DNA of 64,000 nt from Allobosea sp. AAP35 (GTDB lineage Bacteria; Pseudomonadota; Alphaproteobacteria; Rhizobiales; Beijerinckiaceae): positions 124,001 to 188,000 of the forward strand of contig NZ_LJHQ01000003.1 of the NCBI RefSeq assembly GCF_001295925.1. The letters are read 5' to 3'. This document shows, piece by piece, positions 26,253-35,076 of this stretch. The notes below the pieces were generated by a model. It was not told where the DNA came from. It worked only from the letters and a program-made list of their open reading frames with translations, and ran no database searches. A program made the translations under genes and the position numbers. Position 1 is the stretch's first letter. Each line of letters starts with the position of its first letter.

Positions 26253-26294
26253 GGTGGTGTTTCCGGGGGATCTGGAACGGTTCGATCATCCTGG

Positions 26295-26424
26295 CCGTCA
26301 TTCCGGACGCAGCGAAGCGGAGCTCCGGAATCCATCATAAGGCTCATCTTGTGACGGACGAAGCTCTACGATGGATTCCGGATCTGCGCCGCTTCGCGGC
26401 TTGTCCGGAATGACGGCGTGGTCG
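26295..26424. repeat. dispersed intergenic palindrome, copy 2
   Basis: Ends read GCCGTCATTCCGGA and TCCGGAATGACGGC, a perfect inverted pair. Inner blocks GGAATCCATCATAAG and CTACGATGGATTCCGG also pair. It lies between the M32 gene and the OYE gene. Confidence 0.8.
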
Positions 26425-26436
26425 TGACGAGGGGGC

Positions 26437-27528
26437 TCACCCGAACAGCGTCTTGAACTGGCGCGGTTGCGAGCGGAGATACTGGTTGGGCACCTTGACG
26501 CTGGCGCCGAGCGCCGCCGCCGCATGCCAGGGCCAGCGGGGATCGTAGAGGATGCCGCGCGCGATGCCGACGAGGTCGGCATCGCCCGTGCCGATGATCG
26601 CCTCGGCCTGTTCGGCCTCGGTGATCAGCCCGACCGCGATCGTCGGCAGGCCGGTCGCCTGCTTCACGGCCCGCGCGAACGGCACCTGGTAGTTCGGCCC
26701 GAGCGGGATCTGCTGCGCGCCGGAATTGCCGCCGCTGGAGACATGGATGAAATCGGCTCCGCGCGCCTTCAGCGCCTGCGAAAACGCGATCGTCTGCGCT
26801 AGGTCCCAGCCGCCCGGCACCCAGTCGGTCGCCGAGACCCGCACCCCGACGGGATAGCCTGCCGGCACCACGGCCTTGACCGCCTCGAACGCCATGAGCG
26901 GGAAGCGCATGCGGTTCTCCAGCGAGCCGCCGAAATCATCCTCGCGCCGATTCGACAGGGGCGAGAGGAACTGGTGCATCAGATAGCCATGGGCGGCGTG
27001 CAGCTCGATCGCCGCGAAGCCCAGCCGCACCGAACGCCGGGCCGCGTCGACGAACTGGTCGCAGAGCGTCGCGATGTCCTCGGTGCTCAGCGCGCGCGGC
27101 TGGCGCGCGTGGCCGTCGAAGGCGACCGGGGAGGGCGCCACCGTCTCCCAGCCGCCAGCATCGAGGCCGAGTTGCCCACCGCCATGCCAGGGCTGCGCGA
27201 CGGAGGCCTTGCGCCCGGCATGGGCGAGCTGGATCGCGATCGGCATCTGAGAATGCGTCCGCACCGCCTTCAGCGTCCTGGCCAGCGCGGCCTCTGTCGC
27301 ATCGTTCCAGAGTCCGACATCCTGGGCGCTGATGCGGCCCCTCGGCTCGACCGCCGTCGCCTCGATGATCAAAAGCCCCGCTCCGGAATGCGACAGGCTG
27401 CCGAGATGGATCGTGTGCCAGTCGGTCGTCTGGCCATCCTCCGCCGAATACTGGCACATCGGCGCGATGATGATGCGGTTGGCGAGCGTCAATCCGCCGA
27501 TCTGGAAGGGGCTGAAAAGCTGGCTCAT
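26437..27528 (-). CDS. NADH:flavin oxidoreductase, Old Yellow Enzyme family (YqjM-like)
   Basis: A 363-residue FMN TIM-barrel ene-reductase. Typical segments are LFSPFQIGGLTLANRIIIAPMCQYSAEDG (read in two parts), IQLAHAGRKA, AIELHAAHGYLMHQFLSPLSNRR and FARAVKQATGLPTIAVGLIT. The Cys in PMCQYSA and AHAGRKAS mark the thermophilic-like/YqjM subclass. Start at the ATG at 27528 (GGGAC upstream); a TTG six bases earlier is possible. Likely reduces an activated alkene; natural substrate unknown. Confidence 0.92.
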   Translation of the reverse strand: MSQLFSPFQIGGLTLANRIIIAPMCQYSAEDGQTTDWHTIHLGSLSHSGAGLLIIEATAVEPRGRISAQDVGLWNDATEAALARTLKAVRTHSQMPIAIQLAHAGRKASVAQPWHGGGQLGLDAGGWETVAPSPVAFDGHARQPRALSTEDIATLCDQFVDAARRSVRLGFAAIELHAAHGYLMHQFLSPLSNRREDDFGGSLENRMRFPLMAFEAVKAVVPAGYPVGVRVSATDWVPGGWDLAQTIAFSQALKARGADFIHVSSGGNSGAQQIPLGPNYQVPFARAVKQATGLPTIAVGLITEAEQAEAIIGTGDADLVGIARGILYDPRWPWHAAAALGASVKVPNQYLRSQPRQFKTLFG

Positions 27529-27653
27529 CGACAATGTCCCGTGGAATGAGAGGCGCTGCGATCATCGCGCGGCGTCGCGCCGTGTCCAGTCGCGACGTAG
27601 GACGGTCGCCATGCGCGCCGCCGCGTCACGAGCCCGACAGTAAGAACGAAGCG

Positions 27654-28925
27654 TCAACCCGCCGGCTTCTGATACGGCATCCGCACGCCCTGCTCGGCGA
27701 AGGTGCTCCGGTTGCTCTGCTGGCGCTTCTTGATTTCGGCGCGTGCGACGGTGCGCAAATGCACCTCGTCGGGCCCGTCGATGAAGCGCAGCGCCCGGCC
27801 CCAGGAGTAGATGAAGGCGAGCGGCGTATCGTTGGAGAGTCCCGCCGCCCCGAAGACCTGCATTGCCCGGTCGGCAATCCTGGTCTGCAGCCTTGTCGCG
27901 ACGACCTTGATTGACGAGACCTCGGTGCGGGCCGCCTTGTTGCCGTGGGTGTCCATCATCCAGGCGGCGCGCAGGCACAAGAGCCGGGCCTGATCGATCT
28001 CCATGCGGCCCTCCGCGATCCAGTCCTGCACATTGGCGTAGTCGGCCAGGTTGCGGCTGAAGGCCTTGCGCTGCAGGGCGCGCTCGACCATCAGCTCGAG
28101 CGCAACCTCGCATTGCCCGATCGAGCGCATGCAGTGGTGGATGCGGCCCGGCCCCAGCCGCGCCTGCGCCAGCGCAAAGCCAGCGCCTTCCTCGCCCAGC
28201 ATGTTGGTGGCGGGCACGCGAACGGCGTCGAAATCGGTCTCGGTATGGCCTTCCGGCGAATGATGATTCAGCAGCGGCAGGTTGCGCATCACGCTCACGC
28301 CGGGCGTATCCATCGGCACGATGATCATCGAATGGCGCTTGTGCGGGTCGGCATCATCAGCCAGGTCCGACAGCCCCATCACGATGCAGAACTTGACGTT
28401 GGGGTGCAGCGCCCCGGTCGTCCACCATTTGCGGCCGGTGACGATGTAGTCGTCGCCGTCGCGGATGATCGTGGTCTGCAGGTTTGTCGGATCGGAGGAG
28501 GCGACGCCCGGTTCGGTGATGCCGACGCAGGAGCGGATCTCGCCGGCCATGAGCGGCTCGAGCCAGCGCTCGCGCTGCTCCGGCGTCGCGAACATGTGCA
28601 GGATTTCCATGTTCCCGGTGTCGGGCGCGTTGCAGTTGAATACCTCCGAGGACCAGTAGATCCGCCCCATGATCTCGGCCAGCGGCGCGTATTCGAGGTT
28701 GGACAGACGCGTGCCGGGTTCGTCCGGCTTCAGCGCAGGAAGGAACAGGTTCCACAAGCCCTCGTCGCGCGCGCGCGCCTTCAGCCCGTCGATCAGCGCG
28801 ATCGGATAACGCCCGGCCTCGACCTCCTCGCGCCATGCGGCATCGGCCGGCTGGACATGGGCGTCCATGAACGCCTGCAGCCGCGTGCGCAGTTCCTCGA
28901 CCTTGGCGGAATAGGCGAAATCCAT
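27654..28925 (-). CDS. acyl-CoA dehydrogenase family protein
   Basis: A 423-residue FAD enzyme of the ACAD11/long-chain-like branch. Motifs are CNAPDTGNMEIL, ITEPGVASSDPTNLQTTI, GRKWWTTGA, AQARLGPGRIHHCMRSIG and the C-terminal VFGAAGLSNDTPLAFIYSWGRALRFIDGPDEVHLRTVAR. The usual base Glu position near FIDGPDEVH is consistent with this branch. It sits upstream of an APH-like kinase gene on the same strand with a repeat between. The pairing mirrors the fused kinase-dehydrogenase of animal ACAD10/11, which acts on 4-hydroxy fatty acids. Confidence 0.9.
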   Translation of the reverse strand: MDFAYSAKVEELRTRLQAFMDAHVQPADAAWREEVEAGRYPIALIDGLKARARDEGLWNLFLPALKPDEPGTRLSNLEYAPLAEIMGRIYWSSEVFNCNAPDTGNMEILHMFATPEQRERWLEPLMAGEIRSCVGITEPGVASSDPTNLQTTIIRDGDDYIVTGRKWWTTGALHPNVKFCIVMGLSDLADDADPHKRHSMIIVPMDTPGVSVMRNLPLLNHHSPEGHTETDFDAVRVPATNMLGEEGAGFALAQARLGPGRIHHCMRSIGQCEVALELMVERALQRKAFSRNLADYANVQDWIAEGRMEIDQARLLCLRAAWMMDTHGNKAARTEVSSIKVVATRLQTRIADRAMQVFGAAGLSNDTPLAFIYSWGRALRFIDGPDEVHLRTVARAEIKKRQQSNRSTFAEQGVRMPYQKPAG

Positions 28926-28966
28926 GATGTGTGTCCTCGTCAGCCTGATCGGTTTTAGCTCTGAAA

Positions 28967-29088
28967 CACGCCGTCATCCTGGGGCGACTGCAGGTCGGCC
29001 CGGGATCCATCATAGGGCGAAGGCGAACTCGATGATGGATCCCGGAGCGGCGCGGCTTTGCCGCTTGCTCCAGGATGATGACGTGGTG
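28967..29088. repeat. dispersed intergenic palindrome, copy 3
   Basis: Ends read ACGCCGTCATCCTGG and CCAGGATGATGACGT. Inner GGGATCCATCATAG and GATGATGGATCCCGG pair closely. It lies between the kinase gene and the acyl-CoA dehydrogenase gene, splitting an otherwise co-directional pair. Confidence 0.78.
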
Positions 29089-29105
29089 ATGCGGTGCGGC
29101 GCCCC

Positions 29106-30149
29106 TCAATCCCCACCCTCGATGACCGCTTCCGCCCGCAGCGCGAAACTCTCGGCCATCTCGCCGACCACGATGGCGTTTTCGGCTGCTGCATTGCCGA
29201 CCTTCGCGCGCGCCGCGATGCCGTCGAGGATAACGGCGAAGCGCAGCAGCGAGAAGGCGAGGTGGAAGCGGCCGGGCCCGTCGCTGCGTCCCGCAGCCTT
29301 GCAATAGCGGTCGAGATACTCGGCTTGTGTGGGAATGCCCAGCGCCGCGCGGTCGAGCCCGACGATCCCGGCATACATCTGCGGCGTCGAATGCCAGGGC
29401 AGGCAGGAGAAGGCGGCATCCGACAGCGGGTGGCCGAGCGTGGACAACTCCCAGTCGAGCACGGCTATCACCCGTGGCTCTGTGGGCGAAAACATCAGGT
29501 TGCCGAGGCGGAAATCGCCATGGACGATGGTCGTCTCGGGCGTTTCGTCGAGATGCTCGCCAAGCCAGGCGAAGACGCGGTCGACCGCCGGGATGTCCTG
29601 CGTTTTCGTCTCGCGCCATTGCCGGCTCCAGCGCGCGATCTGGCGGGCATAGTAATTGCCGGGCTTGCCATAGTCGGAAAGCCCCGCCGCCTGCCAGTCG
29701 AAGCCGTGCAGTGCGGCCAGCGTCTCCGCCATCGCGAAATACATTGCTGCCCGATCGTCAGGTGCCACGCCGGGCAGGGCGGTGTCGTGGAAGACGCGGC
29801 CGTCCAGCCGCTCCATCAGGTAGAACGGCGTGCCGACGACGTCGTCCTGCCCATGTAACAGCACCACCGGTGGAACCGGCACCGCCGAGCCCGCCAGCGC
29901 CTTCAGGATGCGGTATTCGCGATCGACCGCATGCGCCGAGGGCAGCAAAGGTCCCGGCGGCTTCTTGCGCAGCACCAGCCGCGTGCCGGCCTCGGCATAG
30001 GACAAAAAGAAGGTCGGGTTGGATTGCCCCCCGCTGATCCGCTCCAGCGTCATCGCGCCCGATGCGCGGCCGGGCAGGGCGCCGCGCAGGAAGGCGTCAA
30101 GCCGCGCGGTGTCGAATTCGGGAGCAATCGAGGCGGAACCGGCTGACAT
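29106..30149 (-). CDS. aminoglycoside-phosphotransferase-like kinase (ACAD10/11 kinase type)
   Basis: A 347-residue small-molecule kinase. ATP-site Lys is in LVLRKKPPGPLLPSAH; Brenner catalytic loop is IVHGDFRLGNLMFSP; metal Asp is in VIAVLDWELSTLGHPLSD. The animal homologue phosphorylates 4-hydroxyacyl-CoA for fatty-acid breakdown, and the dehydrogenase next door fits that role; antibiotic resistance is unlikely. The start is uncertain: ATGs at 30161, 30158 and 30149 and an upstream TTG all lack a good SD. I chose the one nearest the conserved domain. Confidence 0.85.
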   Translation of the reverse strand: MSAGSASIAPEFDTARLDAFLRGALPGRASGAMTLERISGGQSNPTFFLSYAEAGTRLVLRKKPPGPLLPSAHAVDREYRILKALAGSAVPVPPVVLLHGQDDVVGTPFYLMERLDGRVFHDTALPGVAPDDRAAMYFAMAETLAALHGFDWQAAGLSDYGKPGNYYARQIARWSRQWRETKTQDIPAVDRVFAWLGEHLDETPETTIVHGDFRLGNLMFSPTEPRVIAVLDWELSTLGHPLSDAAFSCLPWHSTPQMYAGIVGLDRAALGIPTQAEYLDRYCKAAGRSDGPGRFHLAFSLLRFAVILDGIAARAKVGNAAAENAIVVGEMAESFALRAEAVIEGGD

Positions 30150-30209
30150 GGCCGCCATCATCGTGAGCGGAGGAGCGCAGGTCAACGCGACAGGCTGACC
30201 GCCGGCCCC

Positions 30210-31448
30210 TCAAGCCGCATCCAGCCCATACAGCGAATGCAGCGTCCGCACCGCGAGTTCGGTGTAGGCGGCGTCGATCAGCACCGAGAACTTGATCTCG
30301 GAGGTCGTGATCGCGCGGATGTTGATGCCCTTTTCCGACAGCGCCCGGAAGGCGCGCGCGGCGACGCCGGCATGGCTGCGCATGCCGACGCCGATGGCCG
30401 AGACCTTGACCACGTCGGTCGCGCCCTGCAGCGCCTGATAGTGGATCTGCCCGTGCAGGCTCTCCAGCAGCGTCCGCGACCGCTCGTAGTCGGCGGTCGG
30501 CACCGTGAAGGTGATGTCGGTCGTCGCCTGGTCGTCGGAGACCACCTGGATGATCATGTCGACATTGATGTTGGCGTCCGCCAGCGGGCCGAAGATCGCG
30601 GCCGCGACGCCCGGCTTGTCGGCGACGCGCCGGAGGGTGATCTGGGCTTCGTCGCGCGAGAACGCGATGCCGGTGACGATCTGCTGTTCCACGATGTCGT
30701 CCTCGTCGCAGATGAGGGTGCCGGGATTGGGATTGTTGGGGTCGTCGAAGGAGGAGCGCACATAGGTCGGAACGCGATGCACCATGGCGATCTCGACCGA
30801 GCGCACCTGCAGCACCTTGGAGCCGAGCGAGGCCATCTCCAGCATCTCCTCGAAGGAGACCCTGTCCATGCGCTTGGCCTTGGGTACGACGCGCGGATCG
30901 GTGGTGTAGACCCCGTCGACATCGGTGTAGATGTCGCAGCGATCGGCCTTGAGCCCGGCGGCGATGGCGACGGCCGAGGTGTCGGAGCCGCCCCGTCCCA
31001 GCGTGACGATGCGGCTGGTCTGCGCATGCACCCCTTGAAAGCCCGAGCAGACCGCGATTTCGCGGTTGCGGTCGAAGCCCGCCAGGATGCCGGCGCCGTC
31101 GACGCTTTCGATGCGCGAGGAGCCATGTGCGTCCGAGCCATAGATCGGGATCTGCCAGCCCTGCCAGGAGCGTGCGGGCAGGCCGAGTTCTTGCAGCACC
31201 AGCGCCATCAGCCCCGATGTCACCTGCTCGCCCGACGCGACCACGACGTCATATTCGGCGCGGTCATAGAGCGGTGCGGCTTCCTTGCACCAGCCGACCA
31301 GCTCGTTGGTCTTGCCCGACATCGCCGAGACGACGACCGCGACCTCGTGGCCGGCGTCGAACTCGCGTTTGACATGGAGGGCGGCGTTCTTGATGCGCTC
31401 GACCGTGGCGACGGAGGTTCCGCCGAATTTCATCACCAGACGGGCCAT
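30210..31448 (-). CDS. lysC: aspartate kinase
   Basis: A 412-residue enzyme phosphorylating aspartate for Lys, Thr, Met and diaminopimelate synthesis. The kinase domain begins MARLVMKFGGTSVA and includes TLGRGGSDTSAVAIAAGL and DIYTDVDGVYTTDPRVV. Two ACT domains follow (around residues 265-335 and 345-410; VADKPGVAAAIFGPLADANI and IGVGMRSHAGVAARAFRALS), consistent with feedback control by Lys/Thr. It is divergent from ubiG, a common arrangement in the order. Confidence 0.96.
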   Translation of the reverse strand: MARLVMKFGGTSVATVERIKNAALHVKREFDAGHEVAVVVSAMSGKTNELVGWCKEAAPLYDRAEYDVVVASGEQVTSGLMALVLQELGLPARSWQGWQIPIYGSDAHGSSRIESVDGAGILAGFDRNREIAVCSGFQGVHAQTSRIVTLGRGGSDTSAVAIAAGLKADRCDIYTDVDGVYTTDPRVVPKAKRMDRVSFEEMLEMASLGSKVLQVRSVEIAMVHRVPTYVRSSFDDPNNPNPGTLICDEDDIVEQQIVTGIAFSRDEAQITLRRVADKPGVAAAIFGPLADANINVDMIIQVVSDDQATTDITFTVPTADYERSRTLLESLHGQIHYQALQGATDVVKVSAIGVGMRSHAGVAARAFRALSEKGINIRAITTSEIKFSVLIDAAYTELAVRTLHSLYGLDAA

Positions 31449-31477
31449 GGCGGTCCAGAGGCTCTCGAACGTTGCAT

Positions 31478-31522
31478 GTCCCGGCAGCCGGGACGAAAGG
31501 TCACCCTCGCGCCGGGCGCGAG
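31478..31522. other. two consecutive hairpins between lysC and ubiG
   Basis: GTCCCGG-CAG-CCGGGAC (31478-31494) and CTCGCG-CCGGG-CGCGAG (31506-31522) lie in the 146-base divergent region, within 75 bases of the lysC start. On the lysC side they would sit in the 5' leader. No lysine riboswitch signature is seen. Confidence 0.45.
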
Positions 31523-31594
31523 GCGGGTGTAGATGACGGGCAGCGGTCGGCCTGTCAATGCGACGAGGCCAAGGCCAGGCAGGAGAGCACGACC

Positions 31595-32365
31595 ATGGCG
31601 GCGACCGCGCAGCGCGAGGGATCGGCCCGGAGCGGTTCGACGATCGATCCCGCCGAGGTGGCGCGGTTCGAGGCGATCGCCAGGACCTGGTGGGACCCCA
31701 AGGGCCCGATGGCGGTGCTGCACAAGTTCAATCCGGTGCGGCTGGCCTTCATCCGCGACCTCGCTTGCGAACGCTTCAGCCGCGACCCCAAGACGATGCG
31801 GGCGCTGGAGGGGCTGACGCTGGTCGATATCGGCTGCGGCGGCGGCGTGCTCTGCGAGCCGCTGGCGCGGCTGGGCGCGCAGGTGACGGGGCTTGATCCC
31901 GCGCCGACCAACATCGCCGTGGCGAGTGCCCATGCCGATGCCGGCGGGCTTTCGATCGACTATCGCCAGCAGACGATCGAGGCGTTGGTCGCCGACGGCG
32001 CCCGCTACGACATCGTGCTCGCCATGGAGGTGGTCGAGCATGTCGCCGATGTCGAGGCCTTCGTCGCCGCCTGTTGCGCGGCGGTGAAGCCCGGCGGGCT
32101 GCTGGTCATGGCGACGCTCAACCGCACGCTGAAATCCTATGCACTCGCCATCGTTGGCGCGGAATATGTGCTGCGCTGGCTGCCGCGCGGCACCCATGAC
32201 TGGGAAAAATTCGTGACGCCCGACGAACTGGGCGATGCGATCGAACGGGGTGGGCTTGAGCTCGGCGAGAGCACGGGCGTGGTCTACAATCCGCTCAGTG
32301 ATCGCTGGTCGGCGGCTCGCGATACCGACGTCAACTACATGCTGTCGGCCCACCGCCCGGCCTGA
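31595..32365 (+). CDS. ubiG: ubiquinone biosynthesis O-methyltransferase UbiG
   Basis: A 256-residue SAM-dependent methyltransferase for both O-methylation steps of ubiquinone synthesis. The conserved N-terminal ARTWWDPKGPMAVLHKFNPV, the SAM loop LVDIGCGGGVLCEPLARLGA, VTGLDPAP and EVVEHVADVEAF are visible, and the tail GVVYNPLSDRWSAARDTDVN is diagnostic for UbiG. ATG at 31595 has AGGAGAG nine bases upstream. Confidence 0.96.
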   Translation: MAATAQREGSARSGSTIDPAEVARFEAIARTWWDPKGPMAVLHKFNPVRLAFIRDLACERFSRDPKTMRALEGLTLVDIGCGGGVLCEPLARLGAQVTGLDPAPTNIAVASAHADAGGLSIDYRQQTIEALVADGARYDIVLAMEVVEHVADVEAFVAACCAAVKPGGLLVMATLNRTLKSYALAIVGAEYVLRWLPRGTHDWEKFVTPDELGDAIERGGLELGESTGVVYNPLSDRWSAARDTDVNYMLSAHRPA

Positions 32366-32392
32366 GCGACACGCCGCCGCGTCGCAGGGCCG

Positions 32393-32728
32393 TCAGAGCC
32401 AGCGCCGGATCGTCGTGAGCAAAATGAGCAGGGCAAGGCCCGATCCCAGCGCGACGAGCGACGCCGTCAGCGCCGGATTGGTGCCGATCGTGTAGCCGAG
32501 CTGCCGCCATGCCGTCGCATAGTCAAGCTTGCGCCAGATCAACGTGCCGCCGACGGCTCCGGTAAGGATGATCAGCCCGTTGAGGATGATGCCGAAGGCG
32601 CCGTCGCGCAGCAGCATGTCCGAGAGCCAGCCGAAAAGCAGCACGCCGACGGCCACGAGCGCCAGGAACACCACGAGCTGCGGTGTCGACATGTCCGGCA
32701 GGCCCAGCATCAGGATCAGTGCGCGCAT
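32393..32728 (-). CDS. small inner-membrane protein, function unknown
   Basis: A 111-residue protein with about three hydrophobic helices (~18-36, 45-64, 85-105), a Leu/Gly/Ala-rich composition and a short Arg end. It is convergent with ubiG (27 bases apart). It begins at the ATG at 32728; AGGATG precedes it. It resembles GlsB/YeaQ-type membrane proteins only in general character; no family is claimed. Confidence 0.7.
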   Translation of the reverse strand: MRALILMLGLPDMSTPQLVVFLALVAVGVLLFGWLSDMLLRDGAFGIILNGLIILTGAVGGTLIWRKLDYATAWRQLGYTIGTNPALTASLVALGSGLALLILLTTIRRWL

Positions 32729-32961
32729 GGTGCATCCTCGGCAAACGAAGCTTAGGATACGCGATCAGCCGTTAAGGGGTTGCTGCTGATCGCAGCGCCG
32801 CCGCATGCCCTGGGCGTGGAGGATCGGAGAGATTTTGCGGCGCATCATAGTCCGATCGGCTGATGGCGCGCCGCAGCGTAAGATGCATGATCGGGACAAG
32901 CTGGCCGCAAGCCGCTGTTTGGCGCTTGCGAGCCGGCAGCCATAGCAGGGGAGAGACGACG

Positions 32962-34233
32962 ATGCCGACACCGCAGGCCGCCGCGACACCGCTCAAGGAT
33001 CTCTACGAACTCGGCGAACTGCCGCCACTCGGCCATGTCCCGGCGAATATGTATGCCTGGACCATCCGCCGCGAGCGCCATGGGCCGCCGCAGGAGAGCT
33101 TTCAGATCGAGGTCGTGCCGACCTGGGCGATCGGCGAGGAGGAGGTGCTGCTCCTCGTGATGGCCGGCGGCGTCAACTACAACGGCATCTGGGCGGGGCT
33201 CGGTCAACCGATCTCGCCCTTCGACGTTCACAAACAGTCGCTGCACATCGCCGGTTCCGACGCTGCGGGCATCGTCTGGGCCGTCGGCTCCAAGGTGAAG
33301 CGCTGGAAAATCGGCGACGAGGTCATCGTCCACTGCAACCAGGATGATGGCGACGACGAGGAGTGCAATGGCGGCGACCCGATGTTCTCCTCCTCCCAGC
33401 GCATCTGGGGCTACGAGACGCCCGACGGCTCCTTCGCGCAGTTCTGCCGGGTCCAGTCGCGGCAGTTGATGCTCAAGCCGAAGCATTTGGCCTGGGAAGA
33501 AGCGGCCTGCTACACGCTGACGCTGGCCACCGCCTACCGCATGCTTTTCGGCCACAGCCCCCACACGATCAAGCCCGGCGACAACGTCCTGATCTGGGGC
33601 GCGTCCGGGGGGCTCGGCGTCTTCGGCGTGCAGCTCTGCGCGGCCTCGGGCGCCAACGCGATCGGTGTCATCTCCGACGAGACCAAGCGCGACTATGTGC
33701 TCGGGCTGGGCGCCAAGGGCGTGATCAACCGCAAGGATTTCAACTGCTGGGGCCAGATGCCCACCGTCAACAGCCCGGAATACGATTCCTGGGTGAAGGA
33801 GGCCCGCAAGTTTGGCAAGGCGATCTGGGACATCACCGGCAAGAAGGATGTCGACATCGTCTTCGAGCATCCCGGCGAGGCGACCTTCCCGGTCTCCTGC
33901 CTCGTCGCCAAGCGCGGCGGCATGATCGTCTTCTGCGCCGGAACCTCGGGCTTCAACATCACCTTCGACGCCCGCTATGTCTGGATGCGGCAGAAGCGCG
34001 TGCAGGGCTCGCATTTCGCCCATCTCAAACAGGCGTCAGCCGCCAACCAGTTCGTCATCGACCGCCGCATCGACCCCTGCATGTCCGAGGTCTTCCCCTG
34101 GGACAAGATCCCGCTCGCCCATCACAAGATGTGGAAGAACGAGCACGCGCCGGGCAACATGTCGGTGCTGGTTTATGCCCCGCGCACGGGGCTGCGGACG
34201 TACGAGGATGTGGCCGAGGCGCTGGCGGGGTAG
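32962..34233 (+). CDS. ccr: crotonyl-CoA carboxylase/reductase
   Basis: A 423-residue NADPH-dependent enzyme of the MDR superfamily that reductively carboxylates crotonyl-CoA to ethylmalonyl-CoA, the key step of the ethylmalonyl-CoA pathway for C1/C2 assimilation. Family-specific sequence is very strong: LYELGELPPLGHVPANMYAW, VNYNGIWAGLG, VHCNQDDGDDEECNGGDPMF, RIWGYETPDGSFAQF, LIWGASGGLGVFGVQL and RQKRVQGSHFA. Start ATG has GGGGAGAG. It stands near mcd, which acts later in the same pathway. A perfect hairpin follows its stop. Confidence 0.97.
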   Translation: MPTPQAAATPLKDLYELGELPPLGHVPANMYAWTIRRERHGPPQESFQIEVVPTWAIGEEEVLLLVMAGGVNYNGIWAGLGQPISPFDVHKQSLHIAGSDAAGIVWAVGSKVKRWKIGDEVIVHCNQDDGDDEECNGGDPMFSSSQRIWGYETPDGSFAQFCRVQSRQLMLKPKHLAWEEAACYTLTLATAYRMLFGHSPHTIKPGDNVLIWGASGGLGVFGVQLCAASGANAIGVISDETKRDYVLGLGAKGVINRKDFNCWGQMPTVNSPEYDSWVKEARKFGKAIWDITGKKDVDIVFEHPGEATFPVSCLVAKRGGMIVFCAGTSGFNITFDARYVWMRQKRVQGSHFAHLKQASAANQFVIDRRIDPCMSEVFPWDKIPLAHHKMWKNEHAPGNMSVLVYAPRTGLRTYEDVAEALAG

Positions 34234-34277
34234 GGGCCTTCATCCGGGGCTTGCGCGCTGGAGCGATAAAACTTAAA

Positions 34278-34303
34278 CGTCCGGTAAAGCAATTTACCGG
34301 ACG
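34278..34303. promoter_or_regulatory. perfect 11-bp inverted repeat with GCAA tetraloop
   Basis: CGTCCGGTAAA-GCAA-TTTACCGGACG lies 45 bases after ccr and ends 8 bases before the GST start, so the SD-like GAGG is directly 3' of the stem. It could be the ccr terminator (no U-run), a translational hairpin for the GST gene, or an operator. The GNRA loop favours an RNA structure. Confidence 0.5.
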
Positions 34304-34311
34304 AGGCATCG

Positions 34312-34971
34312 ATGTCGCTCCAGCTCTTCGCCCATCCCTTCTCCTCCTATTCGCAGAAGGTGCTGATCGCGCTTTATGAAAGCGACACGCCCTTCACGCT
34401 GCGCCTGCTCAGCAGCGAAAATCCGAAGAACGGCGAGGAGTTCGCTGCGCTCTGGCCCGTGAAGCGCTTCCCCGTCCTGGTCGACGGTGCCGAGACCATC
34501 CTCGAATCCAGCATCATCATCGAGCATCTCGAGCTGCACCATCCCGGTTCGCGCCGGCTGCTGCCAGCAGAGCCCAAGGCTGCGCTGCCGGTGCGGCTGA
34601 TGGATCGTTTCTTCGACAACTATGTCATGTCGCCGCTGATGAAGATCGTCTTCGACCGTATCCGCGTCACGGAAGACCGTGATCCCCCTGGCGTCGCCGA
34701 AGCGCGTGCGCTGCTCGATGCCGCCTATCAATGGCTGGACGGCAAGCTCGCCGACCGGGAATGGGCCTGCGGCGGCGCGTTCAGCATGGCCGATTGTGCC
34801 GCGGCGCCGTCGCTCTTCTATGCCGATTGGGCCCACGAGATCGACGCGGCCTATGCCAACACGCGCGCCTATCGGGCCAGGCTTTTGGCGCGCCCTTCCG
34901 TCGCGCGCTGCGTCGAGGAGGCGCGACCCTATCGGCATCTCTTCCCGCAAGGCGCGCCTGAGCGCGACTGA
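34312..34971 (+). CDS. glutathione S-transferase family protein
   Basis: A 219-residue two-domain protein. The thioredoxin-like N-terminus (1-80) has the Ser of LFAHPFSSYSQKVLIAL, the cis-Pro in VKRFPVLVDG and the Glu-Ser pair in ILESSIIIEHLE that grips glutathione. The helical C-terminus contains FSMADCAAAPSLFYADW. A detoxification or isomerase role is possible; substrate unknown. Confidence 0.9.
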   Translation: MSLQLFAHPFSSYSQKVLIALYESDTPFTLRLLSSENPKNGEEFAALWPVKRFPVLVDGAETILESSIIIEHLELHHPGSRRLLPAEPKAALPVRLMDRFFDNYVMSPLMKIVFDRIRVTEDRDPPGVAEARALLDAAYQWLDGKLADREWACGGAFSMADCAAAPSLFYADWAHEIDAAYANTRAYRARLLARPSVARCVEEARPYRHLFPQGAPERD

Positions 34972-35076
34972 GGCGGGCGCCTCGCGCTCCCGCGACCCCG
35001 GCATGGCGACCGCGCACGACCGTGCTGTCGCCGGGATGCGAAGCCCTGTAGAGCATCGCGCTCCCGAAAGCGTCCC

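Noticed and set aside
29106-30149. Aminoglycoside resistance gene
   Set aside because: The kinase fold is shared, but the neighbouring acyl-CoA dehydrogenase and ACAD10/11-like text point to hydroxy-fatty-acid metabolism.
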